Shown piece by piece: positions 24,304 through 30,801 of a DNA stretch of 40,936 nucleotides. Location: the NCBI GenBank assembly GCA_009778715.1, contig WRFR01000014.1, forward strand, positions 1 through 40,936. The letters are read 5' to 3'. The stretch's first letter is position 1, and the number at the start of each line of letters is the position of its first letter. A program made the position numbers and the translations under genes. This DNA comes from Coriobacteriia bacterium (lineage in GTDB: Bacteria; Actinomycetota; Coriobacteriia; WRKU01; WQUG01). The notes under the pieces were generated by a model. It had not been told where the DNA came from. It did not search any database and was given only the letters and a program-made list of their open reading frames with translations.

Positions 24304-25173
24304 ATGCTAGAAACTGCTTCCGTGCATTCATTCTGGCTGAGCTTCGTCTTCCTGTTGGCGGCGTCGGTGCTTTTTGCGCGCCAGATGCTCGTGCGCGAGC
24401 GCGCGGCGGGCAGCGTGGCAAGTGTCGCCGCGCAGATCATCACGGGACTGGCGTGGATATCGCTGAGTTTGAGCATCGGATTCAACTCGATGGTGCATCA
24501 TCGTACCCCGCTCACGGGCGCCAACACGCTTGTGCTGATTGCCTGGGTGCTCGTTCTCGTCTATTTCGCGATCGAGTACTTGTTTCGCTTCAAGCTCTAT
24601 GGCTCGGTGCTGATCCCGATCTCGGCGGTCCTGCTCTTCATCGCAGAAGTGAGCGCGGCGGTTGGTGGCAGTGTGGGGGCTGTGGCGCCCGCGCATGTCT
24701 CAGCGCAGGTCAACAATACGGTCATCACCTTCCACGTGCTGCTCATCATCATCGCGAGCGTTCTGTTGCTGATCGGCGCGGTAGCATCGGTGCTTTATCT
24801 CTATCGCGACCACCAACTGCGCACCCATAAAGTCAGCGTTCTGTCGCGCCGCCTGCCAGCGCTCGGTAATCTGGAGCGACTGGCGTCCCGGCTCATTACG
24901 ATCGCGCTGCCGATCTATTTTGCGGCGCAGATCCTGGGGATCACGCGCGCCATCGCTGATCGTGTCAACGGCTGGTTTTTTGATCCGCGGATCATGTTCT
25001 CGGGCGTGGTGCTGGTGGTGTTTATCGTGTATGGCGTACTCTATCACCGCCAGAAGACGAGCGGTGTGGTAACGGCCTGGATCGCGGTTGGGGGCGGCCT
25101 TTGTGTGGTCGTGCTCATGATCCTGGCCCGTGCGCTGCCGGTCGGCTTCCATACGTTCGGATTGATTCGGTGA
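24304..25173 (+). CDS. CcsA/HemX-like cytochrome c assembly membrane protein
   Basis: A 289-aa protein with eight or so membrane helices and histidines at MVHHRTPLTGANT, HVLLIIIAS and VLYHRQKTS, similar to the CcmC/CcmF/CcsA superfamily. A proper WWD box is missing; the closest segment is GWFFDPRIMFSG. It resembles HemX-type proteins. As the last gene of the ccm operon it probably assists heme handling or stands in for a missing component; the exact role is unclear. ATG with GAGAGG upstream. Its stop lies within the hairpin at 25169-25199. Confidence 0.7.
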   Translation: MLETASVHSFWLSFVFLLAASVLFARQMLVRERAAGSVASVAAQIITGLAWISLSLSIGFNSMVHHRTPLTGANTLVLIAWVLVLVYFAIEYLFRFKLYGSVLIPISAVLLFIAEVSAAVGGSVGAVAPAHVSAQVNNTVITFHVLLIIIASVLLLIGAVASVLYLYRDHQLRTHKVSVLSRRLPALGNLERLASRLITIALPIYFAAQILGITRAIADRVNGWFFDPRIMFSGVVLVVFIVYGVLYHRQKTSGVVTAWIAVGGGLCVVVLMILARALPVGFHTFGLIR

Positions 25174-25199
25174 CAAACACCCCTGGGGTGATTGTCACC
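25169..25199. terminator. Stem-loop at the end of the ccm operon
   Basis: GGTGACAAACACCCC / GGGGTGaTTGTCACC around one central T, 15-bp arms with a single mismatch, overlapping the stop codon of the last ccm gene. Followed by CTCCCTTGTTTGTT, a weak T-rich tract. Likely a terminator or mRNA 3' end stabiliser. Its edges (GGTGACAA/TTGTCACC) resemble the ends of the in-frame palindromes, but the GGGGTCAGG core is absent. Confidence 0.55.
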
Positions 25200-25254
25200 T
25201 CCCTTGTTTGTTACCCTGCGTGCAGCCGCAGGATATGGAAAGAAACATCACTGG

Positions 25255-25276
25255 ATTCTGCGACTTCGCGCAGAAT
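25255..25276. repeat. Short hairpin ATTCTGCG / CGCAGAAT
   Basis: Perfect 8-bp stem with a 6-base loop (ACTTCG), flanked by TGG and GAC. Hairpins of the type GGATTCTGCG...CGCAGAATGAC are frequent dispersed repeats in bacterial genomes. A second small hairpin (CTGCG...CGCAG, 25216-25231) lies just upstream. Together they fill the 130-bp gap before the dehydrogenase gene. Confidence 0.5.
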
Positions 25277-25305
25277 GACTGAGTAGAGAAAAGCGAGGGC
25301 TTTCA

Positions 25306-26073
25306 ATGAACGTATTGATCACGGGTGGTACGAGCGGTATCGGCCTTGCGACCGCGCGGCTGTATGCGGCGCGGGGAGACAAGGTCGCTGTGGTCGGACG
25401 CGACCAGGCCAAGCTTGATGCGGCTGCCGCAGAGATCGGGGCCGTGCCGGTCCGCTGCGATGTGGTCGACGAAGCGGCCACGGTCGCCGCGCTCACATCC
25501 TATGTGGACGCACACGGCCTGCCCGACGTGATCATCAACGCGGCGGGTATCGTGGGGGTCGGCGAGTTCGTTGATCTTGACCCAGCACTGTATCGTGCAA
25601 CGATCGAGACCGACTTGATGGGTACGGTCGCAGTTTGTCGTTTCTTCGCCCCGCTCATGGTCAAGCGGGGGAGCGGGCATATTGCCAACGTGGCTTCAGT
25701 AGCCGGCTACATGGGGATCTATGGCTACAGCGCGTATTCGGCAGCGAAGTTCGGAGTCATGGGCTTTTCTGAGGCCTTGCGTTTCGAGCTCAAGCCGCAC
25801 GGAGTCCAGGTCCATGTCCTCTGCCCGCCCGATACTGAGACGCCGGGCTTTGCCGAAGAAGTGCGCCAACGCCCTGCCGCGACGGCGAAGATCTCAGGTA
25901 ACCTGAAGCCGGTCTCACCGGACTACATCGCACAGAAACTGGTGCGCGGCATCGACCGGGGCAAGTACTACATTGTGCCGGGCGCGCTCTCGAAATTCTA
26001 CTTCCGGCTCAAAGGCATCTGGCCGGAGATCTATCTCTGGATCGTTGACGGGGACGTAAAAAAGTCCGTATAA
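25306..26073 (+). CDS. Short-chain dehydrogenase, 3-ketodihydrosphingosine-reductase-like
   Basis: NAD(P)H-dependent oxidoreductase of the classical SDR fold, 255 aa. Cofactor loop TGGTSGIG (residues 6-13), NAAG, catalytic SVAGYMGIYGYSAYSAAKFG with YxxxK. The stretch HVLCPPDTETPGF resembles the PPDTDTPGF signature of 3-ketodihydrosphingosine reductases, and the C-terminal end IYLWIVDGDVKKSV is also KDSR-like. No serine palmitoyltransferase gene is near, so a sphingolipid role is not supported by context. ATG with GCGAGG upstream. Followed after 26 bp by the deaminase gene. Confidence 0.83.
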   Translation: MNVLITGGTSGIGLATARLYAARGDKVAVVGRDQAKLDAAAAEIGAVPVRCDVVDEAATVAALTSYVDAHGLPDVIINAAGIVGVGEFVDLDPALYRATIETDLMGTVAVCRFFAPLMVKRGSGHIANVASVAGYMGIYGYSAYSAAKFGVMGFSEALRFELKPHGVQVHVLCPPDTETPGFAEEVRQRPAATAKISGNLKPVSPDYIAQKLVRGIDRGKYYIVPGALSKFYFRLKGIWPEIYLWIVDGDVKKSV

Positions 26074-26099
26074 CTGGTTCTGACTTTTGAGGTGAAGCT

Positions 26100-27461
26100 A
26101 TGGCTACTATTCTTTCTTCGCAGCTCTCTGCGTTTTTGGGGCCGGTTGAGCACCCGGCGGCAGAGACATGTACGCTTCGTCTTCACAATGCGTTGCTGGT
26201 TGATCCTGCCACGTATGCCGCTCAGCACCGGGCGCAACAGACGTCGCATGGTGAGGTCTGGATCAAAGGGGACACGATCACGTATGTGGGCGCGGAAGTG
26301 CCTGCAGACAAGCGGCCGGATTTCGATGCAGAGTATGACCTGGACGGCAACCTCCTGACCTGCGGATTCAAGAACGCCCACGCGCACAGCCCGATGACGT
26401 TTCTGCGCAGCCGCTCTGATGGTTTGCCACTCGACCGCTGGCTCAATGAGGTCTGCTTTCCTGCGGAGGCGCGCCTCGATGGGGATAAAGTCTACGCGCT
26501 GACCCGGGTAGCGCTGCTCGAGTACCTGTCCAGCGGCATCACGAGCGTGTTCGACATGTACTTCAACGCGCGCTCGATGGCGCGCGCTTCCGTCGATATG
26601 GGGCTGCGGAGCGTCTATGCGGGAAGCATGAGCGACTTCATGTCCTCGGTCGAGGAGCAGGAAGAGCGTTATCGCTACTTTGCTGATTACCATGAGCTCA
26701 TAAGCTTCCACTTTGGCTTTCATGCGCAGTACACAACTTCAGCAGCGCGCCTCCGTGGCCTGGCCGAATTGGCGACCAGTCTGGGTGAGCCGCTCTATAC
26801 GCATTTATCTGAGACTGAATCCGAGACACGCGCCTGCGTTGAGCAGACCGGCATGACGCCAGCCGCCTACCTGGATAGCCTGGGCGTCTGGAACCAGGGC
26901 GGCGCTGGTTTTCATGGCGTCTGGTTGTCGCATGATGATATGCGACTGCTGGCGCAACGGGGCGTCAGCATCGTTAGTTGCCCGGCCAGTAACGCGAAGC
27001 TTGCGAGCGGGATCGCGCGGGTCACAGACCTGCGCCAGTCCGGGCTCAACGTCGCGTTGGGGACCGACGGTGCTGCGAGCAATAACGCGCTTGACTTTTT
27101 CCGCGAGATGTATTTGTTCACGGTGTTGCAGAAGTTGCGGACGGGAGACCCCGGTGCGGTGGGTCCCGATGGCGTGCTCTACGCAGCAACGACAGCGGGC
27201 GCTCAGGCCATGGGCCTGTCGGCGTGCCGGGCGCTTGAGGCAGGACAGGCTGCTGACCTGCTGGTCATTGATCTGGACCAACCTAACATGCAGCCTCATG
27301 CCGACACGATCACGAACCTCGTGTATTCGGCGAGTAAGAGCAATGTGCTCATGACGATGGTGGCTGGTCGTATCCTTTACGAGCAGGGACGCTTTCACGT
27401 TGGTGTTGAGCCTGCGCAGATCTACGCCGACGCCAATGCAGCTTGTCAGCAATTATTCTGA
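26100..27461 (+). CDS. Amidohydrolase, MtaD-like (MTA/SAH deaminase or related)
   Basis: Metal-dependent deaminase of the amidohydrolase superfamily, 453 aa. Metal site NAHAHSPMTFLRSRSDGLPL (about 92-111), PLDRWLNEVCFPAEARL in the typical W-E position, the histidine in FGFHAQYTTS, HLSETESE and the final LGTDGAASNNALDFFREM; a flanking composite beta domain holds LLVIDLDQPNMQPH. This pattern fits 5'-methylthioadenosine / S-adenosylhomocysteine deaminase; other adenosine- or guanine-like substrates cannot be excluded. ATG with GAGGTG. The nucleoside transporter downstream strengthens a purine role. Confidence 0.82.
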   Translation: MATILSSQLSAFLGPVEHPAAETCTLRLHNALLVDPATYAAQHRAQQTSHGEVWIKGDTITYVGAEVPADKRPDFDAEYDLDGNLLTCGFKNAHAHSPMTFLRSRSDGLPLDRWLNEVCFPAEARLDGDKVYALTRVALLEYLSSGITSVFDMYFNARSMARASVDMGLRSVYAGSMSDFMSSVEEQEERYRYFADYHELISFHFGFHAQYTTSAARLRGLAELATSLGEPLYTHLSETESETRACVEQTGMTPAAYLDSLGVWNQGGAGFHGVWLSHDDMRLLAQRGVSIVSCPASNAKLASGIARVTDLRQSGLNVALGTDGAASNNALDFFREMYLFTVLQKLRTGDPGAVGPDGVLYAATTAGAQAMGLSACRALEAGQAADLLVIDLDQPNMQPHADTITNLVYSASKSNVLMTMVAGRILYEQGRFHVGVEPAQIYADANAACQQLF

Positions 27462-27495
27462 TATCCCGATTATCGATTTAGTACAGGAGAAGGGA

Positions 27496-27613
27496 GGTGC
27501 TCTGTCACTTTATCTGGCCAGGCGGGCAAACGAAGTATTAACTCAGCGGGCTTGTGCCCTTTGAGTTGATGGTGAGAGCGGCCCAACAACGCCAGGTAGA
27601 GCGACAGAGCACC
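27496..27613 (+). ncRNA. Structured RNA candidate upstream of the nucleoside transporter
   Basis: Bases 27496-27518 (GGTGCTCTGTC...TCTGGC) pair with 27591-27613 (GCCAGG...GACAGAGCACC) over 23 positions. In the plus-strand RNA the two non-Watson-Crick positions besides one A-C are G-U, which favours an RNA made from this strand. An apical hairpin (AACTCA..GGGC ttgt GCCC..TGAGTT, 27540-27567) is separated from the stem by internal loops of about 21 and 23 nt. The shape recalls 6S-type or other rod-like RNAs, but it is short, and no known riboswitch core was recognised. It lies between the deaminase stop and the promoter of the transporter operon. Confidence 0.45.
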
Positions 27614-27636
27614 GTAACTTGACAGAATTCACAGGG

Positions 27637-27663
27637 TTATCCACAGCTTTGCTCTTGTATAAT
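27637..27663 (+). promoter_or_regulatory. Perfect DnaA box and -10 element before the nucleoside transporter
   Basis: TTATCCACA (27637-27645) is an exact DnaA-box consensus, followed 12 bp later by TATAAT (27658-27663). The box sits where the -35/spacer region would lie. TTGACA occurs at 27619-27624 but is 33 bp from the -10, too far to pair. The transporter start is 87 bp downstream. Confidence 0.5.
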
Positions 27664-27675
27664 TGAAGGGAAAGA

Positions 27676-27723
27676 GGGGTGACACGGGTTGCCCTGGCAA
27701 ATATTCCCGGATAGTGGTGCCCC
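27676..27723 (+). promoter_or_regulatory. Nested hairpins in the 5' leader of the BMP gene
   Basis: Three nested helices: GGGG 27676-27679 with CCCC 27720-27723, CGGG 27685-27688 with CCCG 27706-27709, TTGC 27689-27692 with GCAA 27697-27700. They occupy the leader between the -10 and the ribosome site GGAGG. A ligand-sensing function is possible but unproven; the helices are short. Confidence 0.3.
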
Positions 27724-27750
27724 AGCGACACCAGAAGGAGGTCAGAAGAC

Positions 27751-28917
27751 ATGCGTGTAAAGAGAGCGCTCGTGGTGGTGCTTGCCGTTTTATTGATTGC
27801 GGGGTTGGCGGCCTGTGGCCCGACCAAATCCAGCAACAACACTAACACAGGAAGCACGACCAGCAATGAGAAGGCCTTGAAGATCGCAATCGTCACGAGT
27901 CCTTCAGGAGTCGATGACGGTTCGTTCAACCAGAACAACTACGATGGCATCCAGGCCTTCATCAAGAAGCATCCGTCTTCGACAGTTACGCCCACCCAGC
28001 AAACTGACCAGGCGAAGTCCATCCAGTCCGTCCAGGATGTGGTAGCTGATTACGACGTCATCGTCACGCCAGGCTTCCAGTTCTCGGGCATCACGCAGAT
28101 CGCCCAGGCCAACCCCAACAAGAGCTTCATCCTCGTGGATGCGTTCCCGGCTGATCCGACGGATAAGACGGGGGTCAAGACCTCTCAAGTTGCAAACATC
28201 TATGCTATGCAGTTCGCTGAGCAGGAGAGCGGCTTTTATGCCGGCATCGCCGCAGCGATGGAGACCACGAGTGGCAAGGTCGCCGTCATGAACGGCCAGG
28301 CCTTCCCTTCAAACGTCCACTATCAGCGCGGCTTTGAGGCGGGCGTCGAGTATTCCAACAAGCACAATGGCACGAAGGCGACCTGCATCTCGATTCCCAG
28401 CTATGCGGGTACCGATGTGACGGGCGCCAAGGTCGGCGGTAACTATGTGGGTTCATTCGCCGATCCTGCCAAGGGCAAAGTTGTCGCTGAAGCGCTCATC
28501 GCCCAAGGCGTCGACATCATCTTCCCTGCTGCCGGTGGTTCTGGCAACGGTGCCTTTACTGCAGCCAAGGAGAGCAACGGCAAGGTCAAGGTCATTGGTT
28601 GTGACGTCAACCAGTGGAACGACGGTAAGACTGCGACGGGCAATGTGGTCCTGACGAGCGTTCTGAAGGTCATGGACGTTCAGGTCGAGCGTCAGCTTGA
28701 GAACATTCTCAACGGTACCTTCAAGGGCGAGAATGTTACGCTGCATGCCAAGGATGACGGAACTGGTTTCGTGAGCACCGAAGGCCAGCAGCAGTTGAGC
28801 GCCAAGACGCTTGACGCGCTGAAAGCGGCCGAAGAAGGCATCAAGAACGGCACGATCATTCCGCCGACCGGAGATCCCGGAACGACTGAAACTCCGACGG
28901 CGTTTCCTGGCTTATAA
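27751..28917 (+). CDS. BMP-family lipoprotein, nucleoside ABC transporter binding protein
   Basis: Membrane-anchored receptor of a purine-nucleoside-type ABC transporter. The N-terminus is a lipoprotein signal with lipobox LAAC (Cys22), then a Ser/Asn/Thr-rich linker. Family stretches: SPSGVDDGSFNQNNYDGIQAF..., ESGFYAGIAAAMET, GKVAVMNGQAFPSNVHYQRGFEAG and QGVDIIFPAAGGSGNGAFTA, all typical of BmpA/Med. 388 aa. GGAGG (27737-27741) precedes the ATG. First gene of an operon running to 34693; a hairpin at 28951-28980 right after the stop could limit read-through so the binding protein is made in excess. Confidence 0.9.
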   Translation: MRVKRALVVVLAVLLIAGLAACGPTKSSNNTNTGSTTSNEKALKIAIVTSPSGVDDGSFNQNNYDGIQAFIKKHPSSTVTPTQQTDQAKSIQSVQDVVADYDVIVTPGFQFSGITQIAQANPNKSFILVDAFPADPTDKTGVKTSQVANIYAMQFAEQESGFYAGIAAAMETTSGKVAVMNGQAFPSNVHYQRGFEAGVEYSNKHNGTKATCISIPSYAGTDVTGAKVGGNYVGSFADPAKGKVVAEALIAQGVDIIFPAAGGSGNGAFTAAKESNGKVKVIGCDVNQWNDGKTATGNVVLTSVLKVMDVQVERQLENILNGTFKGENVTLHAKDDGTGFVSTEGQQQLSAKTLDALKAAEEGIKNGTIIPPTGDPGTTETPTAFPGL

Positions 28918-28950
28918 CTTGGTCTCCTTCCGCCTAAGCCGCTCTGAGCA

Positions 28951-28980
28951 ACTCGCATGGGCCTAATGCCCAATGCGAGT
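28951..28980 (+). terminator. Stem-loop after the BMP gene
   Basis: ACTCGCAT-GGGC / GCCC-a-ATGCGAGT with loop CTAAT: 12 bp with one bulged A. No run of T follows, so it is more likely an mRNA stabiliser or partial terminator than a strong one. Confidence 0.5.
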
Positions 28981-29034
28981 CACTCTTCGGGGCTTACGCG
29001 AAACGATCCCTTCGTTATAAAAGGTATGGTTAGT

Positions 29035-30222
29035 ATGAAAGCGCCTCTTGTTTTACGGAGCAAGGGGCGCTTTGCTTTACTGGTGTTTGCGGCGACACAC
29101 TTTGTGGTCGATCTTGCGAGCGCGCTTTTGCTGTTTCACTTCCTTACTTCGTTTCATTTGTTCGCGCTTTGTTTGTTGTTCTACAACTTTTTCGCGTTTG
29201 CTGCAGAGATGCCTCTGGGAATAGCGGTCGACCTGTGGTTTCGACCGCAGCGTTTCGCTGCCCTGGGCTGCTGGCTGATCGTTGCCACCTGTCTGCTGTG
29301 CACAGGGCTCGCACGGACCCTCGGGAGTTCTGAGGTGCTGGCGCTGGTGATCGCTGTGATGGTGGGCCTCGGCAACGGCATGTTTCATGTAGGAGCAGGC
29401 GCAGCAGTGATCCGCGCCAGCGCTGGGCGCAGCGCTCCTCTTGGCGTCTTCGTTGCGCCGGGCGCTCTGGGAGTATTTCTCGGGATGCTGTGGGGGAAGA
29501 GCGCCGGACTGTTGCCCCTGGTCTCCGTTGTCCTGTTGCTGCTCGTGTGCGGGCTTGTCATCTGGGTGTTCATGAGCGCAGAGGACTTGTCAGGCGCAGC
29601 ACAGCTTCAGGAACAGCCGCAGGAGCAGCCGCAATCCCAACGCCTGGTGCGAAGCGCGCGCAACGCTATTGTCTTTTCGATCACCGGTGCTGTGGCGGTC
29701 TCGCTCGCGTGCCTTTGTGCTACCGTGGTCCTGCGGTCATACGCGGGCTTCTCATTCAGCTTTTCCTGGAAGACCGGGGCGCTCTGGCCCGTGGCGCTTG
29801 TGCTGGGTATCGTGCTCGGGAAGATCCTTGGTGGCTTTCTGGGCGATAGCTTCGGCCTGAAAGTCGCGGCGGTCATCTCATTGTCCGGGGCAGCTGTGTT
29901 GTTTTTGTTTCCGGCAGTCCCTGTCCTGGGGGTCCTCGCGGTGCTTCTGTTCAACATGACCATGCCGCTCACCTTGCGAGCGATCGCCGATCGCCTGCCC
30001 CAGGCTCCTGGATTTGCTTTCGGGACCCTGACGTTTGCGCTGTTTGCCGGGGCGCTCCCCATGCTGCTGGGCGCAGCGCAGGTCGTACGTCCCGGCTGGT
30101 CGCTGGCGCTGCTGTCTGCGGCGTCATTGGCGATCTTTTTCGGCGCCCTCCTTGTTGCCGAGCCTGCCGAGCCTCACGCCCCTGGAGCCAACGACCAAAG
30201 CGCTGCGGGGCGAGAGCTGTGA
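29035..30222 (+). CDS. MFS-type transporter
   Basis: A 395-aa hydrophobic protein with about twelve helices, best seen as a major facilitator; for example FALLVFAATHFVVDLASALL and GNGMFHVGAGAAVIRASAG. A polar Gln-rich central loop (QEQPQEQPQSQ, about residues 189-199) separates the two halves, as usual for MFS. I take ATG 29035 because AAAGG lies 10 bases upstream; in-frame ATGs at 29026 and further upstream exist. It lies within the nucleoside transporter operon. Substrate unknown. Confidence 0.75.
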   Translation: MKAPLVLRSKGRFALLVFAATHFVVDLASALLLFHFLTSFHLFALCLLFYNFFAFAAEMPLGIAVDLWFRPQRFAALGCWLIVATCLLCTGLARTLGSSEVLALVIAVMVGLGNGMFHVGAGAAVIRASAGRSAPLGVFVAPGALGVFLGMLWGKSAGLLPLVSVVLLLLVCGLVIWVFMSAEDLSGAAQLQEQPQEQPQSQRLVRSARNAIVFSITGAVAVSLACLCATVVLRSYAGFSFSFSWKTGALWPVALVLGIVLGKILGGFLGDSFGLKVAAVISLSGAAVLFLFPAVPVLGVLAVLLFNMTMPLTLRAIADRLPQAPGFAFGTLTFALFAGALPMLLGAAQVVRPGWSLALLSAASLAIFFGALLVAEPAEPHAPGANDQSAAGREL

Positions 30223-30566
30223 TGGGCCCCTTCGTTTCAATGTTTCTGGCCTTGGCCTTGACGCTTCTGGTCGAAGTCGGGCTGTATTTGCTGGTCTACG
30301 GGAGCTCTGGCAAAGATGTGGGCCTTGTTATCGGAGTGAATCTGATCACTAATCCGCCGCTCAACTTCGTGCTTTGGTTGGTCGTTTTCTTCGCGCATCT
30401 CAACACCGATATAATAACGATAGTACTTGAGCTGGTGGCCGTGGGTTTTGAAGGCTGGTGCTACCGGCGTTTTGCAAAAAGCATCCGCCACCCGTTCATG
30501 TTTTCACTGGCAGCTAATGCTTGTTCGTTCGGCCTTGGCTGGGGATTGCAAAGGATCCTACGATAG
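30222..30566 (+). CDS. Small membrane protein of unknown function
   Basis: 114 aa with three or four predicted helices (FLALALTLLVEVGLYLLVYG; FVLWLVVFFAHL; IITIVLELVAVGFEGWCYRR), no signal motif and no family recognised. ATG 30222 overlaps the MFS stop; a GTG at 30219 is an alternative. The position between MFS gene and ABC ATPase suggests a role with one of them, but nothing in the sequence identifies it. Confidence 0.7.
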   Translation: MGPFVSMFLALALTLLVEVGLYLLVYGSSGKDVGLVIGVNLITNPPLNFVLWLVVFFAHLNTDIITIVLELVAVGFEGWCYRRFAKSIRHPFMFSLAANACSFGLGWGLQRILR

Positions 30567-30573
30567 GAGAGTC

Positions 30574-30801
30574 ATGAGAAGATATGCACTCAGAATTCTG
30601 GCAGTGACGATAGCGCTTATGAGCATCGCGGCTCCTGCGTGGGCTGACGTGGTCTCTAGTCCCATTACCCCTGCGCTCACGGAAGTGTTTCCGGTGCTTG
30701 TTGTGGGTTGCTTAGGGCTCTTTGCTATTGCTGCTGTTATTGTCGGCGTGGTGGTCATCATCAGGCATAACAACAAGAAGAAAAAGGCAGGGGATCAGTA
30801 G
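30574..30801 (+). CDS. Small exported/membrane protein with signal peptide
   Basis: 75 aa. A clear signal peptide (ILAVTIALMSIAAPAWA, predicted cut after AWA) is followed by a short external segment, one helix (LVVGCLGLFAIAAVIVGVVV) and a Lys-rich cytoplasmic end (HNNKKKKAGDQ). ATG 30574 preceded by ATAGGAGA. The stop directly abuts the ATP-binding gene at 30802, so coupled translation is likely. No family known to me. Confidence 0.75.
   Translation: MRRYALRILAVTIALMSIAAPAWADVVSSPITPALTEVFPVLVVGCLGLFAIAAVIVGVVVIIRHNNKKKKAGDQ

Noticed and set aside
25169..25199. Stem-loop at the end of the ccm operon as another palindromic element copy
   Set aside because: The ends match (GGTGACAA/TTGTCACC), but the core GGGGTCAGG and the GTTTTGTCA part are missing; terminator or 3' stabiliser is the simpler reading.
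27496..27613. SRP (4.5S) RNA, tmRNA or c-di-GMP riboswitch
   Set aside because: The conserved SRP apical motif (GGAAGCAGC-type) is absent, there is no tRNA-like end, and the partial GGGCAAAC match does not come with the GEMM fold.
27619..27624. TTGACA as the -35 partner of TATAAT at 27658
   Set aside because: The spacing is 33 bp, about twice the working distance.
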